A DNA stretch of 64,000 bases from an uncultured Clostridia bacterium (GTDB lineage Bacteria; Bacillota; Clostridia; Christensenellales; Aristaeellaceae). Position 1 is the stretch's first letter. Every line of letters starts with the position of its first letter. Of this stretch, positions 1 through 8,104 are shown in pieces. The notes under the pieces were generated by a model. The model was not told the DNA's origin. It did not search any database and saw only the letters and a list, made by a program, of their open reading frames with translations. The translations under genes and the position numbers were made by a program. The stretch covers positions 124,001 to 188,000 of the forward strand of contig CAKTWP010000002.1 of the NCBI GenBank assembly GCA_934630705.1, in the 5' to 3' direction.

Positions 1-1167
1 ACGCTGAAGATCAACGCCATGGCCGCCCAGCTTCGGGAAAAGGGCCAGGATATTATCAGCCTGGGCGCAGGCGAACCGGATTTTGACACCCCCGCTTTCA
101 TCCGCGATGCGGCCAAGGCAGCCCTGGACGCCGGCGAAACCCGCTATACTGCCGCCAGCGGCACGCCTGCCCTGCGCCGGAGCGTGTGCGATTTTCTGCG
201 CCGGGAAAAGGGCCTGACCTATCGGCCCGATCAGGTGCTGATCTGCACCGGGGCCAAGCAGGCACTGCTGAACGCCTTTGTGGCCATGCTCAATCCCGGG
301 GACGAGGTGATTCTGCCTGCGCCCTGCTGGGTGAGCTATCCGGAGATGATCGCCATGGCCGGGGGAAAGGCGGTTTGGGTGGAAGCCACGGAGGCGGAGG
401 GATTCGTGCCCCCCATCGAGCGCATCCGCGCCGCGGTGACGGAGCGCACCAAGGCCATTTTGCTCAATTCGCCCAATAATCCCACTGGTGCGGTCTGGAC
501 CCGGGAACAGCTGCTGGCGGTAGGGCAGCTGGCGGTGGAAAAGAATATTTATCTGATCAGCGATGAGATTTACGATCAGCTGGTGTATGACGGGGCGGAA
601 GCGGTATCCGTGGCATCCCTGTCTCCGGCCATTTATGCCCGGACCCTGATGGTGAACGGCTGGAGCAAGGCCTATGCCATGACCGGCTGGCGGCTGGGCT
701 ATGCCGCCGGGCCCAAGGCGCTGATTGCGGCCATGGGCGCGTATCAGAGCCATGCCACCGGCAACCCCAACGCCATTGCCCAGGCTGCTGGCCGGGCCGC
801 GCTGGAAGGGGATCAGCGCTGCGTGCGGGAAATGGCCGCGGCCTTTGCCAGGCGGCGGGAAATGGTGCTCTCCCTGCTTGCGGAGATGCCCTATGTGTCC
901 GCCTTCCGGCCCCAGGGCGCGTTTTATGTGCTGCTGAACGTAAAGGAGCTGATGGGCAAGCGCATCGGCGGGCGGGAGATTCATGGCAGCGTGGAGCTGG
1001 CGGAAATGCTGCTGGAATACGCCCAGATCGCCGTGGTGCCCGGCGCGCCCTTTGGGGCGGAGGGCTATGTGCGCCTTTCCTATGCCGCAGCGGACGACCG
1101 GCTGCGGGAGGCCATGCGGCGGCTGCGGGCGTTTCTGCTGCAGCTGGACGCGGCGGAAGCAATGTGA
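1..1167 (+). CDS. Class I/II pyridoxal-phosphate aminotransferase, 5' end outside the window
   Basis: PLP-dependent aminotransferase of the aspartate/aromatic type, cytosolic, moving an amino group between an amino acid and a 2-oxo acid. The reading frame is open from base 1 (TLKINAMAAQLREKG), which matches the usual family N-terminus shortly after the true start, so the ATG at 19 is probably internal and the gene begins upstream. Visible family motifs are GAGEPDFDTP, NSPNNPTG, SDEIYDQLVY and the PLP-lysine segment NGWSKAYAMTGWRLGY. The C-terminus ends with VRLSYAAADDRLREAMRRL as in the family. Substrate specificity cannot be read from the sequence. A hairpin terminator follows directly. Confidence 0.93.
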   Translation, partial: TLKINAMAAQLREKGQDIISLGAGEPDFDTPAFIRDAAKAALDAGETRYTAASGTPALRRSVCDFLRREKGLTYRPDQVLICTGAKQALLNAFVAMLNPGDEVILPAPCWVSYPEMIAMAGGKAVWVEATEAEGFVPPIERIRAAVTERTKAILLNSPNNPTGAVWTREQLLAVGQLAVEKNIYLISDEIYDQLVYDGAEAVSVASLSPAIYARTLMVNGWSKAYAMTGWRLGYAAGPKALIAAMGAYQSHATGNPNAIAQAAGRAALEGDQRCVREMAAAFARRREMVLSLLAEMPYVSAFRPQGAFYVLLNVKELMGKRIGGREIHGSVELAEMLLEYAQIAVVPGAPFGAEGYVRLSYAAADDRLREAMRRLRAFLLQLDAAEAM

Positions 1168-1190
1168 TATAATGAAATAGACCAAAAGCA

Positions 1191-1233
1191 GGGAAACCGT
1201 TCTTTGGGCGCAAAGGACGGTTTTCTTTTCTAT
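1191..1233 (+). terminator. Intrinsic terminator after the aminotransferase, type B-like hairpin
   Basis: AAACCGTTCTTTG pairs with CAAAGGACGGTTT around a GGCG loop and is followed by TTTTCTTTTC. The stem sequence matches the type B repeat arms seen at 4836 and 19889, so this copy has both a repeat-family identity and a T-run. Confidence 0.75.
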
Positions 1234-1266
1234 CCGGCGCGCAGCGCATCAAGGAGGGGGAAACAA

Positions 1267-2268
1267 ATGAAAGCATTGATTTACGGCGCGGGTTCTCTGG
1301 GGATTGTGCTGGGGGCTTATCTGGCCAAGGGCGGCGCGGACATTACGCTGTGCAACCGCAACCCGGCGCAGGTGGCGGCGCTGCAGGAAAAAGGCGCGCA
1401 GGTGACCGGAACGGTGGAGATGACCGTTCCCGTGCAGGCGGTGCTGCCCGGGGACATTCAGGATCGCTATGATGTGATCTTCCTGATGACCAAGCAGCTG
1501 GACAACGCGGCCAACTGCGCATTTTTGAAGGACAAGCTGACGAAGAAGGGCGTGATCGTGACGCTGCAAAACGGCATGCCGGAAATGGGCGTGGCAGAGG
1601 TGATCGGATCGGAGCGGACGCTGGGCTGTGCCGTGGCCTGGGGGGCCACCCTGGAAGGCAACGGCGTATCCCGCCTCACTTCTGAGCCGGACAGCCTGAC
1701 CATGAGCCTGGGCCGGATGCCGGGGGTGCCGGATGAAACGCTGGCGGCGGTGAAGGGGCTGCTGGAGCTGATGTGTCCAGTGGAAGTGGAGGAAAACTTC
1801 ATGGGCGCGCGGATGAGCAAGCTGCTGATTAACGCGGCGTTCAGCGGCATGAGCGCCGTGATTGGCGGCACCTTTGGGGAAGCCGCAGGTAATAAAGCCT
1901 CTCGCCGGGTGGTGCAGGCGCTGATTAAGGAATGCATCGATGTGAGCCGGGCGGCGGGCATTCGCATGGCTCCGGTGCAGGGCAAGGATATCGCCGCGCT
2001 GCTGGATTATCACGGGCCTGTGAAGAAGCTGATTTCCTTTCTGGTGATTCCCATCGCCATCAAAAAGCATGCGGCGCTGAAAGCCAGCATGCTGCAGGAT
2101 CTGGAAAAGGGCAAGCGCACGGAGGTGGACGCCATCAATGGGCAGGTTTGCCGTCTGGGCAAGGCCCACGGTGTGGCCACGCCATACAACGACACGGTGG
2201 TGCGCCTGATTCATGAAATGGAGATGGGCAAGCGTCGCCCCGGCATGGAAAACCTGACAGCGTTTTGA
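1267..2268 (+). CDS. Ketopantoate reductase / ApbA-PanE family oxidoreductase
   Basis: Predicted NADPH-dependent 2-dehydropantoate 2-reductase-like enzyme (pantothenate route) of 333 residues. The N-terminus MKALIYGAGSLGIVLGAYL carries the GxGxxG Rossmann motif, and the ApbA C-terminal helical domain follows, with the TEVDAINGQV segment typical of PanE near residue 280. The ATG at 1267 is chosen because AAGGAGGGGG lies 7-8 bases upstream and the protein then begins at the Rossmann strand; the longer frame from 1204 would translate the upstream terminator hairpin. Many family members are not true PanE, so the exact substrate is uncertain. No other pantothenate gene is visible nearby. Confidence 0.85.
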   Translation: MKALIYGAGSLGIVLGAYLAKGGADITLCNRNPAQVAALQEKGAQVTGTVEMTVPVQAVLPGDIQDRYDVIFLMTKQLDNAANCAFLKDKLTKKGVIVTLQNGMPEMGVAEVIGSERTLGCAVAWGATLEGNGVSRLTSEPDSLTMSLGRMPGVPDETLAAVKGLLELMCPVEVEENFMGARMSKLLINAAFSGMSAVIGGTFGEAAGNKASRRVVQALIKECIDVSRAAGIRMAPVQGKDIAALLDYHGPVKKLISFLVIPIAIKKHAALKASMLQDLEKGKRTEVDAINGQVCRLGKAHGVATPYNDTVVRLIHEMEMGKRRPGMENLTAF

Positions 2269-2307
2269 GCTGCGGATAAAGGCGCATGGCGTCAATATCT
2301 GAGATGC

Positions 2308-2362
2308 AAAAACGCCTCTGATGGGAGAAAACAGACGTTTCTTCCGCCAGAGGCGTTTTTTA
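2308..2362. terminator. Bidirectional terminator between convergent genes
   Basis: AAAAACGCCTCTG and CAGAGGCGTTTTTT are perfect complementary arms around a 27-base loop, giving an A-run on one side and a T-run on the other. It can terminate both the reductase gene (plus) and the CotH gene (minus). Confidence 0.85.
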
Positions 2363-2458
2363 ATGGCATCCACGATTTTTGAAATAACCGTGTATTTTGC
2401 TCTGCATGTCGCCACAAATACTGAAATTTCTTAAGAATAGCAGAACAAAATCGCCACT

Positions 2459-4426
2459 TTAATTCAGATTCGTGCTTTCCAGCAATCGCTGAACCGAACT
2501 GAAATAGGTTTCCACCTCGTCGTCGGTGAGCTTCATATGTTTTTGCAGCAGGCTCACGATTTTGGTGGGGCGCACCCGGGCGTAATACTTCACCGCGTCC
2601 ACGTTCTGCCGCCAATCGCCCATGGTGAAATGGGGCCAGCGCTTGAGATGGCGGGGGAGAAGGGTTTCCAGCGTGGCTTCCCAGGGCGCGAAGGCGGCTT
2701 CCACATCCGGCCACTGGAACGACAGCTCCAGCACCTCCGCGAAGCGCCGCAGGAATTGCGCCTTCATTTCAGGCACATTCAGCAGCGCTGCCAGGGGCTC
2801 ATGCCGGAAACCCTGCACCTTGTCGCTCACCTTTTTGATGTAATACTTCATGGGCGACGGATCCAGAGACAGGAACCCGGCCTCTACGTCAAACAGCAGG
2901 TATTTCCATTTGCCGCCGGGCACCCGATAGAGCCGCACGTTGGTGAAATCGCTGTTGCCGATGATGATTTCAAAGCTGGCGTGGGTGAACAGGCTGTCCG
3001 CGTCCAATCGATCGGTGACGTATTGCAGATTGGCCGGGTCGTTCAGATCATGGGTTTTGCAGAAATCGCACAGGGCAATCCAATCCGCGCCGCTGCCGTT
3101 ATTCACAAACTCGTCCCGGCCGGTGCGGGCGATCAGATCGATGTTGTCCACATCCTTTTCCTTTTCCACGCCCTCCCATTGGGCCACGAAATGCTTGTTG
3201 ATTTTCTCCCGCAGGTTGTAATGGCCCCAGTATTGGCCGTTGATGTATACCTCGATGGCCAGCGCGTCCTGATAGAGAATGTTCAAGGGCTTGGCCAGCG
3301 AGGAAATCACCACGTCCCGCAGGCGGGTGGAAAAGGCATCGGAATTAGCGCCCCGCAGCAGCAGGGATTTATAGCTGCCGTAATCCCGATTGGGGAAAGG
3401 GTTGAAATAAAACCGATCCGGGCCATAGGCCTTCCGGGCGAATACGGCGATGGATTTCTGGGCGTTCTGCCGGGCGGAATGGCCAGCGGCGGTGAAGGTG
3501 CCCATCTGGTTGAGCTGGCATTCTCCGCCCAGCGCGAAAAATTCGATGTTGGTGGGGTATTCCCATTCCCGCTCATAATTGGGATAATCCGCATTGCTGC
3601 CCTTCACCAGCGCGCCGGTCTTTTTATTGAACAGGTATTTCTCATCCGTAATCAGCGATACCACCGCCGCCGGCTGGCTTTCCCCAATGAAATAGCTGGC
3701 GGAAACCACGGGGGAGGGCACCTGGTCCTCTCGGAACGCGCCCACCCGCAGCACGCCGGTTTTGGAAAAGGCCAGGCCTTTTTCCGGGAGCTTTTTGGAT
3801 TTTTCCGTGGGCGTGGAGCCATCCAGCGTGTAGCGCAGAACAGCGCCTGCCGGGGCGGCAACGGAGACGGTGACTTCCTCCGCATAAAAGCCGCCGGGGG
3901 TGAGGATTTCCGGCGCGTCGGTTCGGGCGGTATAGGCAGCCTTGGGATTCTTTTCTCCCGGCGTGGCCTGGGCAAAGTATCCGTATTCGCTGCCGCCTGT
4001 GGGCAGGCCCCAGGATACATTGCCGTATTGCGCCGGCACGGTCAGGCTGGTCAGGCGTGTGGTCCCGTCCCGATCCGTCAGCAGCAGCTGATCTCCGGAA
4101 GCGGAAATTTTGAAGCTGGCGTAATAAGGCGCCTTGGCGGTGTTATTCAGCTTTTTACCGGTGCAGTACACCAGCAGATAGCCCCCCGCCTTCAGCTTCG
4201 CGCCCTCGGGGAAGGCCCATTTGGCGGGCTTTTCCGGGTTGTCGCTCAGATAACAGCCGCTCAGATCCACGGTCTTGCTGCCGGTATTGTGCAGCTCCAG
4301 CCAGTCGTAGGCTTCGCCGTTTACATACACGCCGTTGGAGGCCATCACCTCGCTGATGACCATCTCCGCACAGGCGGGCGCGGCCGCGGCCAGCATCAGC
4401 AGCAGCCAGAGCATCAGCTTGCGCAT
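2459..4426 (-). CDS. Secreted CotH-type kinase family protein with lamin-tail domain
   Basis: Exported protein of 655 residues. Order: signal peptide (MRKLMLWLLLMLAAAAPACA, about 1-20), lamin-tail domain (EVMASNGVYVNGEAYDWLELHN through CYLSDNPEKPAKWAFPEGA), a chitobiase-C-terminal/Fn3-like segment (RYTLDGSTPTEKSKKL), then a CotH domain (LLLRGANSDAFSTRLRD, VYINGQYWGHYNLREKI, FTNVRLYRVPGGKWKYLLFDVEAGF). CotH proteins were described as atypical secretory kinases in spore coats, but LTD-CotH fusions in Clostridia are mostly uncharacterised cell-surface proteins. The ATG at 4426 is preferred over 4597 because it begins the signal peptide and has GAGGGGG 5 bases upstream. It sits 34 bases behind the small unknown gene, so the two may share a transcript. 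Confidence 0.85.
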   Translation of the reverse strand: MRKLMLWLLLMLAAAAPACAEMVISEVMASNGVYVNGEAYDWLELHNTGSKTVDLSGCYLSDNPEKPAKWAFPEGAKLKAGGYLLVYCTGKKLNNTAKAPYYASFKISASGDQLLLTDRDGTTRLTSLTVPAQYGNVSWGLPTGGSEYGYFAQATPGEKNPKAAYTARTDAPEILTPGGFYAEEVTVSVAAPAGAVLRYTLDGSTPTEKSKKLPEKGLAFSKTGVLRVGAFREDQVPSPVVSASYFIGESQPAAVVSLITDEKYLFNKKTGALVKGSNADYPNYEREWEYPTNIEFFALGGECQLNQMGTFTAAGHSARQNAQKSIAVFARKAYGPDRFYFNPFPNRDYGSYKSLLLRGANSDAFSTRLRDVVISSLAKPLNILYQDALAIEVYINGQYWGHYNLREKINKHFVAQWEGVEKEKDVDNIDLIARTGRDEFVNNGSGADWIALCDFCKTHDLNDPANLQYVTDRLDADSLFTHASFEIIIGNSDFTNVRLYRVPGGKWKYLLFDVEAGFLSLDPSPMKYYIKKVSDKVQGFRHEPLAALLNVPEMKAQFLRRFAEVLELSFQWPDVEAAFAPWEATLETLLPRHLKRWPHFTMGDWRQNVDAVKYYARVRPTKIVSLLQKHMKLTDDEVETYFSSVQRLLESTNLN

Positions 4427-4460
4427 GCGTTTTCCCCCTCGCTTTCTCTTGCCGGGATTG

Positions 4461-4745
4461 TTACAGATAAAGCGGATTGGTTTTCTTTTTCTTGTCCGGA
4501 TCGATAAATTCCACTTCCATCCGGTCAAACCCCACGGATTCCACAAAATGCTCCGGCAAAAAGCGCACCTGGGAGAACTGATCCCAGTCCCGCTCATGGC
4601 GGGGGAGAATCATGGGCCGGGGCACATCCAGATCATGGCAGGCCTCCTGCAGCGCTTCCTGCCAGTCATCCAGACTGCACGCCACGGTAACGTCCCGGTC
4701 GATCCGGGTTTTGTGCATCAGACGCACCCAAATTCCTGCGGCCAT
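4461..4745 (-). CDS. Small conserved-looking protein of unknown function (94 aa)
   Basis: I do not recognise a characterised family. The protein starts MAAGIWVRLMHKTRIDRD and is mixed alpha/beta, with no signal peptide or membrane segment, a run DVPRPMILPRHERDWDQF and a lysine-rich C-terminus (DPDKKKKTNPLYL). The ATG at 4745 is chosen over 4751 because GGAGG is 7 bases upstream of it and only 1-2 bases upstream of the other. It looks like an ordinary cytosolic protein in operon with the CotH gene. A type B hairpin separates it from the CHAP gene. Confidence 0.7.
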   Translation of the reverse strand: MAAGIWVRLMHKTRIDRDVTVACSLDDWQEALQEACHDLDVPRPMILPRHERDWDQFSQVRFLPEHFVESVGFDRMEVEFIDPDKKKKTNPLYL

Positions 4746-4817
4746 TTTCATTCCTCCGTCCTGCTGCATATTGAGAAAGCGCACAGGATTGAGGATATTC
4801 CCCATGTAAACCCTTAT

Positions 4818-4882
4818 GGCTTTCTTGGATGGGGGTGCGGGGGAAACCGTTCTTTGGCCACAAAAGAACGGTTTCCCCCGCA
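4818..4882. repeat. Type B hairpin repeat, copy at 4.8 kb, with CTTTCTTGG header
   Basis: GGCTTTCTTGG header, then TGCGGGGGAAACCGTTCTTT pairing with AAAGAACGGTTTCCCCCGCA around GGCCACA. The hairpin (4836-4882) is nearly perfect. There is no T-run on either side, so a simple intrinsic terminator is not supported. The same header and stem recur at 16357, 27291-27349 (reversed) and 36514. Confidence 0.8.
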
Positions 4883-4902
4883 TCATCTCCCCATGATTCT
4901 CG

Positions 4903-5772
4903 TCACTGCCAGGTCTGGCAGAAGATGTTGATGTACCAGTCCTTCTGGTGCTTGGTGTATTGGAAGGTACCCGGGTCCGTGCGCAGGGCCTCGGGCGTGT
5001 CGCTCATGTTTTTCCGGGGTTTAGCGTTGGTATCGTAAATATAGGAATAGCGTTTAATCCGGCTGGATACATTGCCTTCCACCGTGAAAATCTGATACGT
5101 GCCGTCGCCTCGATCCACCACGTCCGTCACCATGCCGATGTGCGTGTAGGCGTATTGATCCCACTTCCCGTAGATCACCAGATACCCCGGCCGCGGAACG
5201 GCGGAAAGCCGCTCCATCTTCTGAAAACCCGTGTAAATCTTGCCCACGCCCGCTTCCCGCACGGCATAGGGCACGCCACCTTCATGGGGCACACAGTCTT
5301 CCTTGTCATCCATGGGCACACCCGCCGTGTCCAGACAATAGCTCACAAACCCGCCGCACCAGCCGAAATAGCATTTGGGCCCCGTGCCGCAATACCAGGC
5401 GGTATACTTGTTGCGCTGGGTAAAGGTCTTGCCCAGATGGTCCTGCCATTCCTGCAGGGCCAGATCAATGGCCGAGCGGATCAGCGGCGGCACGTCATCC
5501 GCCGCGCCCACGGTGATTTCCACCTGAAACTCCGCATCATCGGAAATCAGGCACAAAACCGCGCTGCCTTCGGCCAGCGCCGTGATCGTGCCGCCCTCGG
5601 CGGAAACCACATCCCAGGCGTCGCAGTCCCAGTATCCGTCGAAGGGCAGGGAAAAGACGCGGGTTTCACCAACGGCCAGCGTCAGCTCCGATGGCAGCGC
5701 TTCCGCGTTCAGCGAAAGAGCGGTCAGCGGCAGCAGACAGAGCAAAAGCATCAGCGCCCCCAACCGTTTCAC
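4903..5772 (-). CDS. Secreted CHAP-domain cysteine hydrolase
   Basis: Predicted exported peptidoglycan amidase/endopeptidase of 289 residues. A signal peptide (MKRLGALMLLLCLLPLTALSLNAEA) is followed by a small beta domain (30-90, ELTLAVGETRVFSLP, Ig-like) and a CHAP/NlpC-P60-type domain (100-250). Candidate catalytic residues are Cys139 in FGWCGGFVSYCL, His211 in YTHIGMV and Glu232 in VEGN. The start is GTG at 5772, overlapping the stop of the PII gene in a GTGA junction, with AGGAG just upstream. Translational coupling to a PII-like gene is unusual for a wall hydrolase. Confidence 0.82.
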   Translation of the reverse strand: MKRLGALMLLLCLLPLTALSLNAEALPSELTLAVGETRVFSLPFDGYWDCDAWDVVSAEGGTITALAEGSAVLCLISDDAEFQVEITVGAADDVPPLIRSAIDLALQEWQDHLGKTFTQRNKYTAWYCGTGPKCYFGWCGGFVSYCLDTAGVPMDDKEDCVPHEGGVPYAVREAGVGKIYTGFQKMERLSAVPRPGYLVIYGKWDQYAYTHIGMVTDVVDRGDGTYQIFTVEGNVSSRIKRYSYIYDTNAKPRKNMSDTPEALRTDPGTFQYTKHQKDWYINIFCQTWQ

Positions 5773-6488
5773 TGCTCCTGCGCCTCCACATTTTCTTCAT
5801 CCGTCATCCGCACCACGCCAATCACATCTGTTACCGGCAGGCTGAACACAATGCCGTGGCCTTCGCTGGTCATGCCCGCGCCCTTGACAATGGCCTGCAT
5901 CACGGGCACCTTGTGGGCGTGGTCCACCAGAATCAGCACCATCTCTTTCTCAGGCTGGATGGTGATGCCAAAGAACTGGCTGGCCTCCACCACCCCGGCG
6001 CCCCGGGCGTGAACCACCGTGCCGCCCCGGGCCCCGGCGGGCAGGGCAGCGTCCATTACCAGATCGGTGTAGCCCCGGTTGACGATGGTGATAATCAGAT
6101 CGTTTTTCGGCTGTTCTGTCATTTGCTTGTCCCCCTCCTCGGCATTTACGGGCGCTGTGTTGCCCATCAGGTATTTCAGGGTGCTGGGGCCGCCCACGCT
6201 GCTGAGCCTTACCGTGAAAGCAATGCCCCGGCCGGGCAGATCAATTTCCAGCGCATGGGACAGCCGGCGCAGCGCCCGGGCGGCCACGCTGCTTTGCATG
6301 AAGCTGACCACCACGTCCTTGGCCGTGTCCCGCAGGCCCAGCAGGCTCAGCAGATCCTTGTGCGCCGTGCCGTTGCCCAGGGCGATATAATGGGTCATCA
6401 CCCCTTCCCGGAGCAGAAGCTGGCTTACGCCGTCGCCCTTGCCCCGGTCCACAATGGATACCAGCATATTTAACGAAGCTGTTTGCAT
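5769..6488 (-). CDS. Tandem PII-like signalling protein (two PII folds in one chain)
   Basis: 239 residues with two consecutive PII-like halves, about 1-112 (MLVSIVDRGKGDGVSQLLL to LPGRGIAFTVRLSSVGG) and 126-228 (LIITIVNRGYTDLVMDAA to GHGIVFSLPVTDVIGV), joined by an acidic linker near residues 113-125. Classical PII proteins bind ATP/ADP and 2-oxoglutarate and control transporters and enzymes of nitrogen metabolism. The T-loop tyrosine region of GlnB is not recognisable here. The gene lies 29 bases behind a DUF1538 membrane protein, matching a known association of PII-like proteins with DUF1538, so this protein probably gates that transporter. RBS GGGAGG precedes the ATG. Confidence 0.8.
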   Translation of the reverse strand: MQTASLNMLVSIVDRGKGDGVSQLLLREGVMTHYIALGNGTAHKDLLSLLGLRDTAKDVVVSFMQSSVAARALRRLSHALEIDLPGRGIAFTVRLSSVGGPSTLKYLMGNTAPVNAEEGDKQMTEQPKNDLIITIVNRGYTDLVMDAALPAGARGGTVVHARGAGVVEASQFFGITIQPEKEMVLILVDHAHKVPVMQAIVKGAGMTSEGHGIVFSLPVTDVIGVVRMTDEENVEAQEQ

Positions 6489-6517
6489 AGTTCCTCCCTT
6501 ATGCGGCGCGAAGGCCC

Positions 6518-8104
6518 TTACACGTCGATGATTTCTTCTTCCTGGGAAGCGAGCGCATCCGGCGCGCCCGTATCGGCCGGGGCTTTCCGGGTCTTGAGCT
6601 TATAGACCACGCCCAGCACCTGAATGGCAATCAGCGGCGTCATGGCCACCATGGCCACAATGCCGAATGCGTCCTGCAGAATATTCCCGCCTACGGCCCC
6701 GCAGGCGCCCATGGCCAGGGGCAGCATAAACGCTGCCGTCATGGGGCCGGAGGCCACCCCGCCGGAGTCAAAGGCGATGGCGGTGAAGATGGGATCGGTC
6801 ACGAAGCTCAGCCCCAGGGCAATGGCATACCCCGGCGCGATGAACCACCAGATGGAAATGCCGGTGAGCACCCGCGTCATGGCCAGGCCCACGGAAATGG
6901 ACACGCCGATGGCCAGGGTCTTCATCATCACGGTCTTGCTGATGGCGCCGGAGGTGACCTGCTCCACCTGGGAATTGAGCACGTGCACCGCAGGCTCCGC
7001 CGCCACCACCAGATAGCCCATCACCAGCCCCAGCGGGATCAGCAGCCATTTGTAATCCGATCCAGCCAGGTGCTGGCCCAGATATTCGCCCATGGGCAGG
7101 AAGCCGATATTGACCCCCGCCAGAAAAATGACCAGCCCCACATACGTGTGCACCAGCCCCACGCCCATGCGCTGGATTTCCGCGCTGGGCAGATGCAGCG
7201 CAAAAATCTGAAACAGCCCAAACAGCACAATAATGGGCAGCAGCGCCACGGCCACTTCCCTGATATAAAGGGGAATGCCCTGGGCGTAGGCGGCCCGGAG
7301 CTCATGGGTATCCGCCACCACGGCCACCGTGCTTTCAGAGGGCACATTGGTCAGATGGGGGAAAAACAGGCTGATGATCATAATTGCCAGAATGGGCCCC
7401 ACCGAGCACAGCGCCACCAGGCCGAAGGAATCGTCCTGGGCGTTTTTGCCTCCGTGCACGTTGGCCACGCCCATGCCCAGCGCCAGAATGAAGGGTACGG
7501 TCATAGGCCCGGTGGTCACGCCGCCAGAATCAAAGGCCATGGGCAGAAATTCGGGCTTGATCAGCGCCCCCAGCAGGAACACCAGCCCATAGAGCGCCAG
7601 CAGAATATAGGACAGCTTCAGGCGGAACAGAATGCGCAGCAGCGCCACCACCAGAAACAGCCCCACGCCCACGGCCACCGCCAGAATCAGCGTCATATTG
7701 GGCACGCCCTGCACCTGATTGGCCAGCACGCTCAGATCCGGCTCGGCCATGGTGATCAGCACGCCCAGGATGAACGCCACCGCGGACATGAAAAGAATCT
7801 TGCGCTTTCGGGTCAGATAGGCCCCCAGATGGGTGCCCATGGGCAGCATGGCCATGTCCGCCCCCAGGGTGAACAGGCCCATGCCCACAACCAGCATCAG
7901 CGCGCCTACCACAAACAGGCTCATGGTGCTCAGATCCACAGGCACCAGCGTGGCGCTGAGCAGTAGCACCAGCAGGCTGATGGGCAGCACCGAAGCGATG
8001 GACTCATGAATTTTCTCTTTCAGTTTCTTGAAGGTTGTTCGTTGCTGGGGCAGCAGGGTTTCGTAGGTTTGCCGCAGCTTCTCTTTGGGTTTCTTCCGGT
8101 TCAA
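6518..8104 (-). CDS. DUF1538 multipass membrane protein (putative PII-controlled transporter)
   Basis: 528 residues, about 12-14 hydrophobic segments. The protein is an internal duplication: half one has PMGTHLGAYL, AEPDLSVLANQV and FDSGGVTTGPMTVPFILALGMG, and half two repeats PMGEYLGQHL, AEPAVHVLNSQV and FDSGGVASGPMTAAFMLPLAMG. This is the DUF1538 layout, whose substrate is unknown. The start is TTG at 8104 (MNRKKPKEKLRQTYE), chosen because AAAGGAGA lies 8 bases upstream and the longer frame would translate the flippase gene out of frame. It overlaps the 3' end of that gene by 101 bases. The tandem PII gene follows, suggesting nucleotide or metabolite control of transport. Confidence 0.85.
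   Translation of the reverse strand: MNRKKPKEKLRQTYETLLPQQRTTFKKLKEKIHESIASVLPISLLVLLLSATLVPVDLSTMSLFVVGALMLVVGMGLFTLGADMAMLPMGTHLGAYLTRKRKILFMSAVAFILGVLITMAEPDLSVLANQVQGVPNMTLILAVAVGVGLFLVVALLRILFRLKLSYILLALYGLVFLLGALIKPEFLPMAFDSGGVTTGPMTVPFILALGMGVANVHGGKNAQDDSFGLVALCSVGPILAIMIISLFFPHLTNVPSESTVAVVADTHELRAAYAQGIPLYIREVAVALLPIIVLFGLFQIFALHLPSAEIQRMGVGLVHTYVGLVIFLAGVNIGFLPMGEYLGQHLAGSDYKWLLIPLGLVMGYLVVAAEPAVHVLNSQVEQVTSGAISKTVMMKTLAIGVSISVGLAMTRVLTGISIWWFIAPGYAIALGLSFVTDPIFTAIAFDSGGVASGPMTAAFMLPLAMGACGAVGGNILQDAFGIVAMVAMTPLIAIQVLGVVYKLKTRKAPADTGAPDALASQEEEIIDV

Noticed and set aside
2292..2714. Open frame across the bidirectional terminator after the reductase gene
   Set aside because: It runs through the terminator and the antisense of the CotH gene end; no support.
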